DNA of 64,000 nt from Brasenia schreberi. Lineage: Eukaryota > Streptophyta > Magnoliopsida > Nymphaeales > Cabombaceae. Position 1 is the first letter of the stretch, and every line of letters starts with the position of its first letter. The stretch covers positions 10,407,501 to 10,471,500 of the forward strand of contig JAYKKT010000079.1 of NCBI GenBank assembly GCA_036023115.1. The letters run 5' to 3'. The position numbers and the translations under genes are program-made. This document shows positions 63,712 to 64,000 of the stretch, piece after piece. The notes beneath the pieces were generated by a model. The model saw only the letters and a program-made list of their open reading frames with translations. It searched no databases and was not told the DNA's origin.

Positions 63712-64000
63712 TATTGTTAATGCATGGAGTTATGAATTTAGGAATGATAGAAGGGTAAAAATGTAATTTGGGTCAAAGAAAAAGCGCAAAGCAGCTTCGA
63801 AATGCAGAAAGAAGCTCAGTACCAGAGGAAGTCAACAGAAGTCCGAGACATGTCTCGTCAGAATGAAGAACGGAATCCGTGCGACAATCTGAGTTCGATA
63901 TCAATAGGAACCGACTAAAAACCAAAACGACGGACCGAAACGAACGCCGAAAAAGTCCTGAAAAGTAGAACACCGGTTGGAAGAAAGACTTGGGGAAGAC
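63712..64000. other. Unassigned, CpG-richer end of window
   Basis: The last 200 bp are richer in CpG than the surroundings (cgaaatgcag, gtccgagacatgtctcgtca, acgacggaccgaaacgaacg). No coding frame or repeat partner is seen in the window. It might be the edge of another LTR. Confidence 0.3.

Larger units (their letters stand above)
50193..64000 (+). other. Intron 5 of the PAP phosphatase gene, at least 13.8 kb
   Basis: Opens with a good gtaatt donor. It contains gypsy G2 with nested elements, LINE copies E-G and a hAT fragment. I searched by eye for the next conserved exon and for the W-D-x-A motif and found neither. Either the intron continues beyond the edge or the gene is truncated. Confidence 0.6.

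Noticed and set aside
50193..64000. Search for the next PAP phosphatase exons (G-L-A-L-V-V and W-D-x-A motifs)
   Set aside because: No segment with the expected residues between splice sites was found. I report the gene as partial and do not force an exon.
1..64000. CRISPR arrays, bacterial insertion sequences, operons or phage genes
   Set aside because: Nothing of the kind. Introns, plant transposon families and splice sites show a plant nuclear genome.
1..64000. tRNA, rRNA or organelle-derived segments
   Set aside because: No cloverleaf-like or rRNA-like stretch stood out by eye. Primer-site sequences are retroelement features, not tRNA genes. A tRNA scan would be decisive.

Overview
This window is nuclear DNA of a flowering plant. 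It holds one recognisable host gene, with introns and clean GT/AG splice sites. Everything else I can identify is layered transposable elements: RTE-type LINEs, Ty1/copia, Ty3/gypsy, Mutator-like (MULE) and hAT elements. Composition is AT-rich with CT microsatellites. The species cannot be named from the sequence.

Host gene: five exons (30021-50192, + strand) of a 3'(2'),5'-bisphosphate nucleotidase (PAP phosphatase), most like the organellar type. They join in frame into 204 codons that run from a transit-peptide-like start through the two central metal-binding motifs. Intron 3 is 18.6 kb. Intron 5 runs off the right edge (at least 13.8 kb), so the 3' half of the gene is not seen.

Intron 3 is a nest that can be unpicked by target-site duplications (TSDs). 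A minus-strand copia element (about 30.9-49.0 kb, called M1) was hit by three LINEs (A, B, C) and by a second, internally deleted copia (C2). Removing the four insertions leaves a copia of about 5.4 kb, a normal size, and an original intron of about 0.55 kb. Intron 5 holds a gypsy element (G2, 50925-59142) with perfect TSDs. G2 was hit by a LINE (D) that carries extra 3' sequence, and D was hit by a small copia-like element with captured non-retroviral sequence. Further right are rearranged LINE copies (E-G) and a hAT fragment.

Left half (0.8-29.3 kb): element 1 (about 0.8-14.1 kb) and element 2 (about 23.7-27.4 kb) are two decayed copies of a MULE family. Each carries a FAR1/MULE transposase and, converging on it from the other end, a plant mobile domain (PMD) gene. 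This is the layout of maize MuDR, with a PMD gene in the place of mudrB. Element 1 was hit by a LINE (LINE 1) with a perfect TSD and by a tandem gypsy remnant (G1). Between the two elements lie a deleted MULE derivative, a long LTR carrying an integrase fragment (LTR1), and a hAT transposase pseudogene split by a 2.57-kb solo LTR with a perfect 5-bp TSD (LTR2). A third copy of that LTR family (LTR3) lies upstream of the host gene.

By inference, the LINE copies are one family in several states of decay. All end in a short TTG-type tail, and two copies appear to have carried downstream sequence with them. Almost every transposon reading frame is broken. The least damaged is LINE B, one 963-codon frame with three stop codons.
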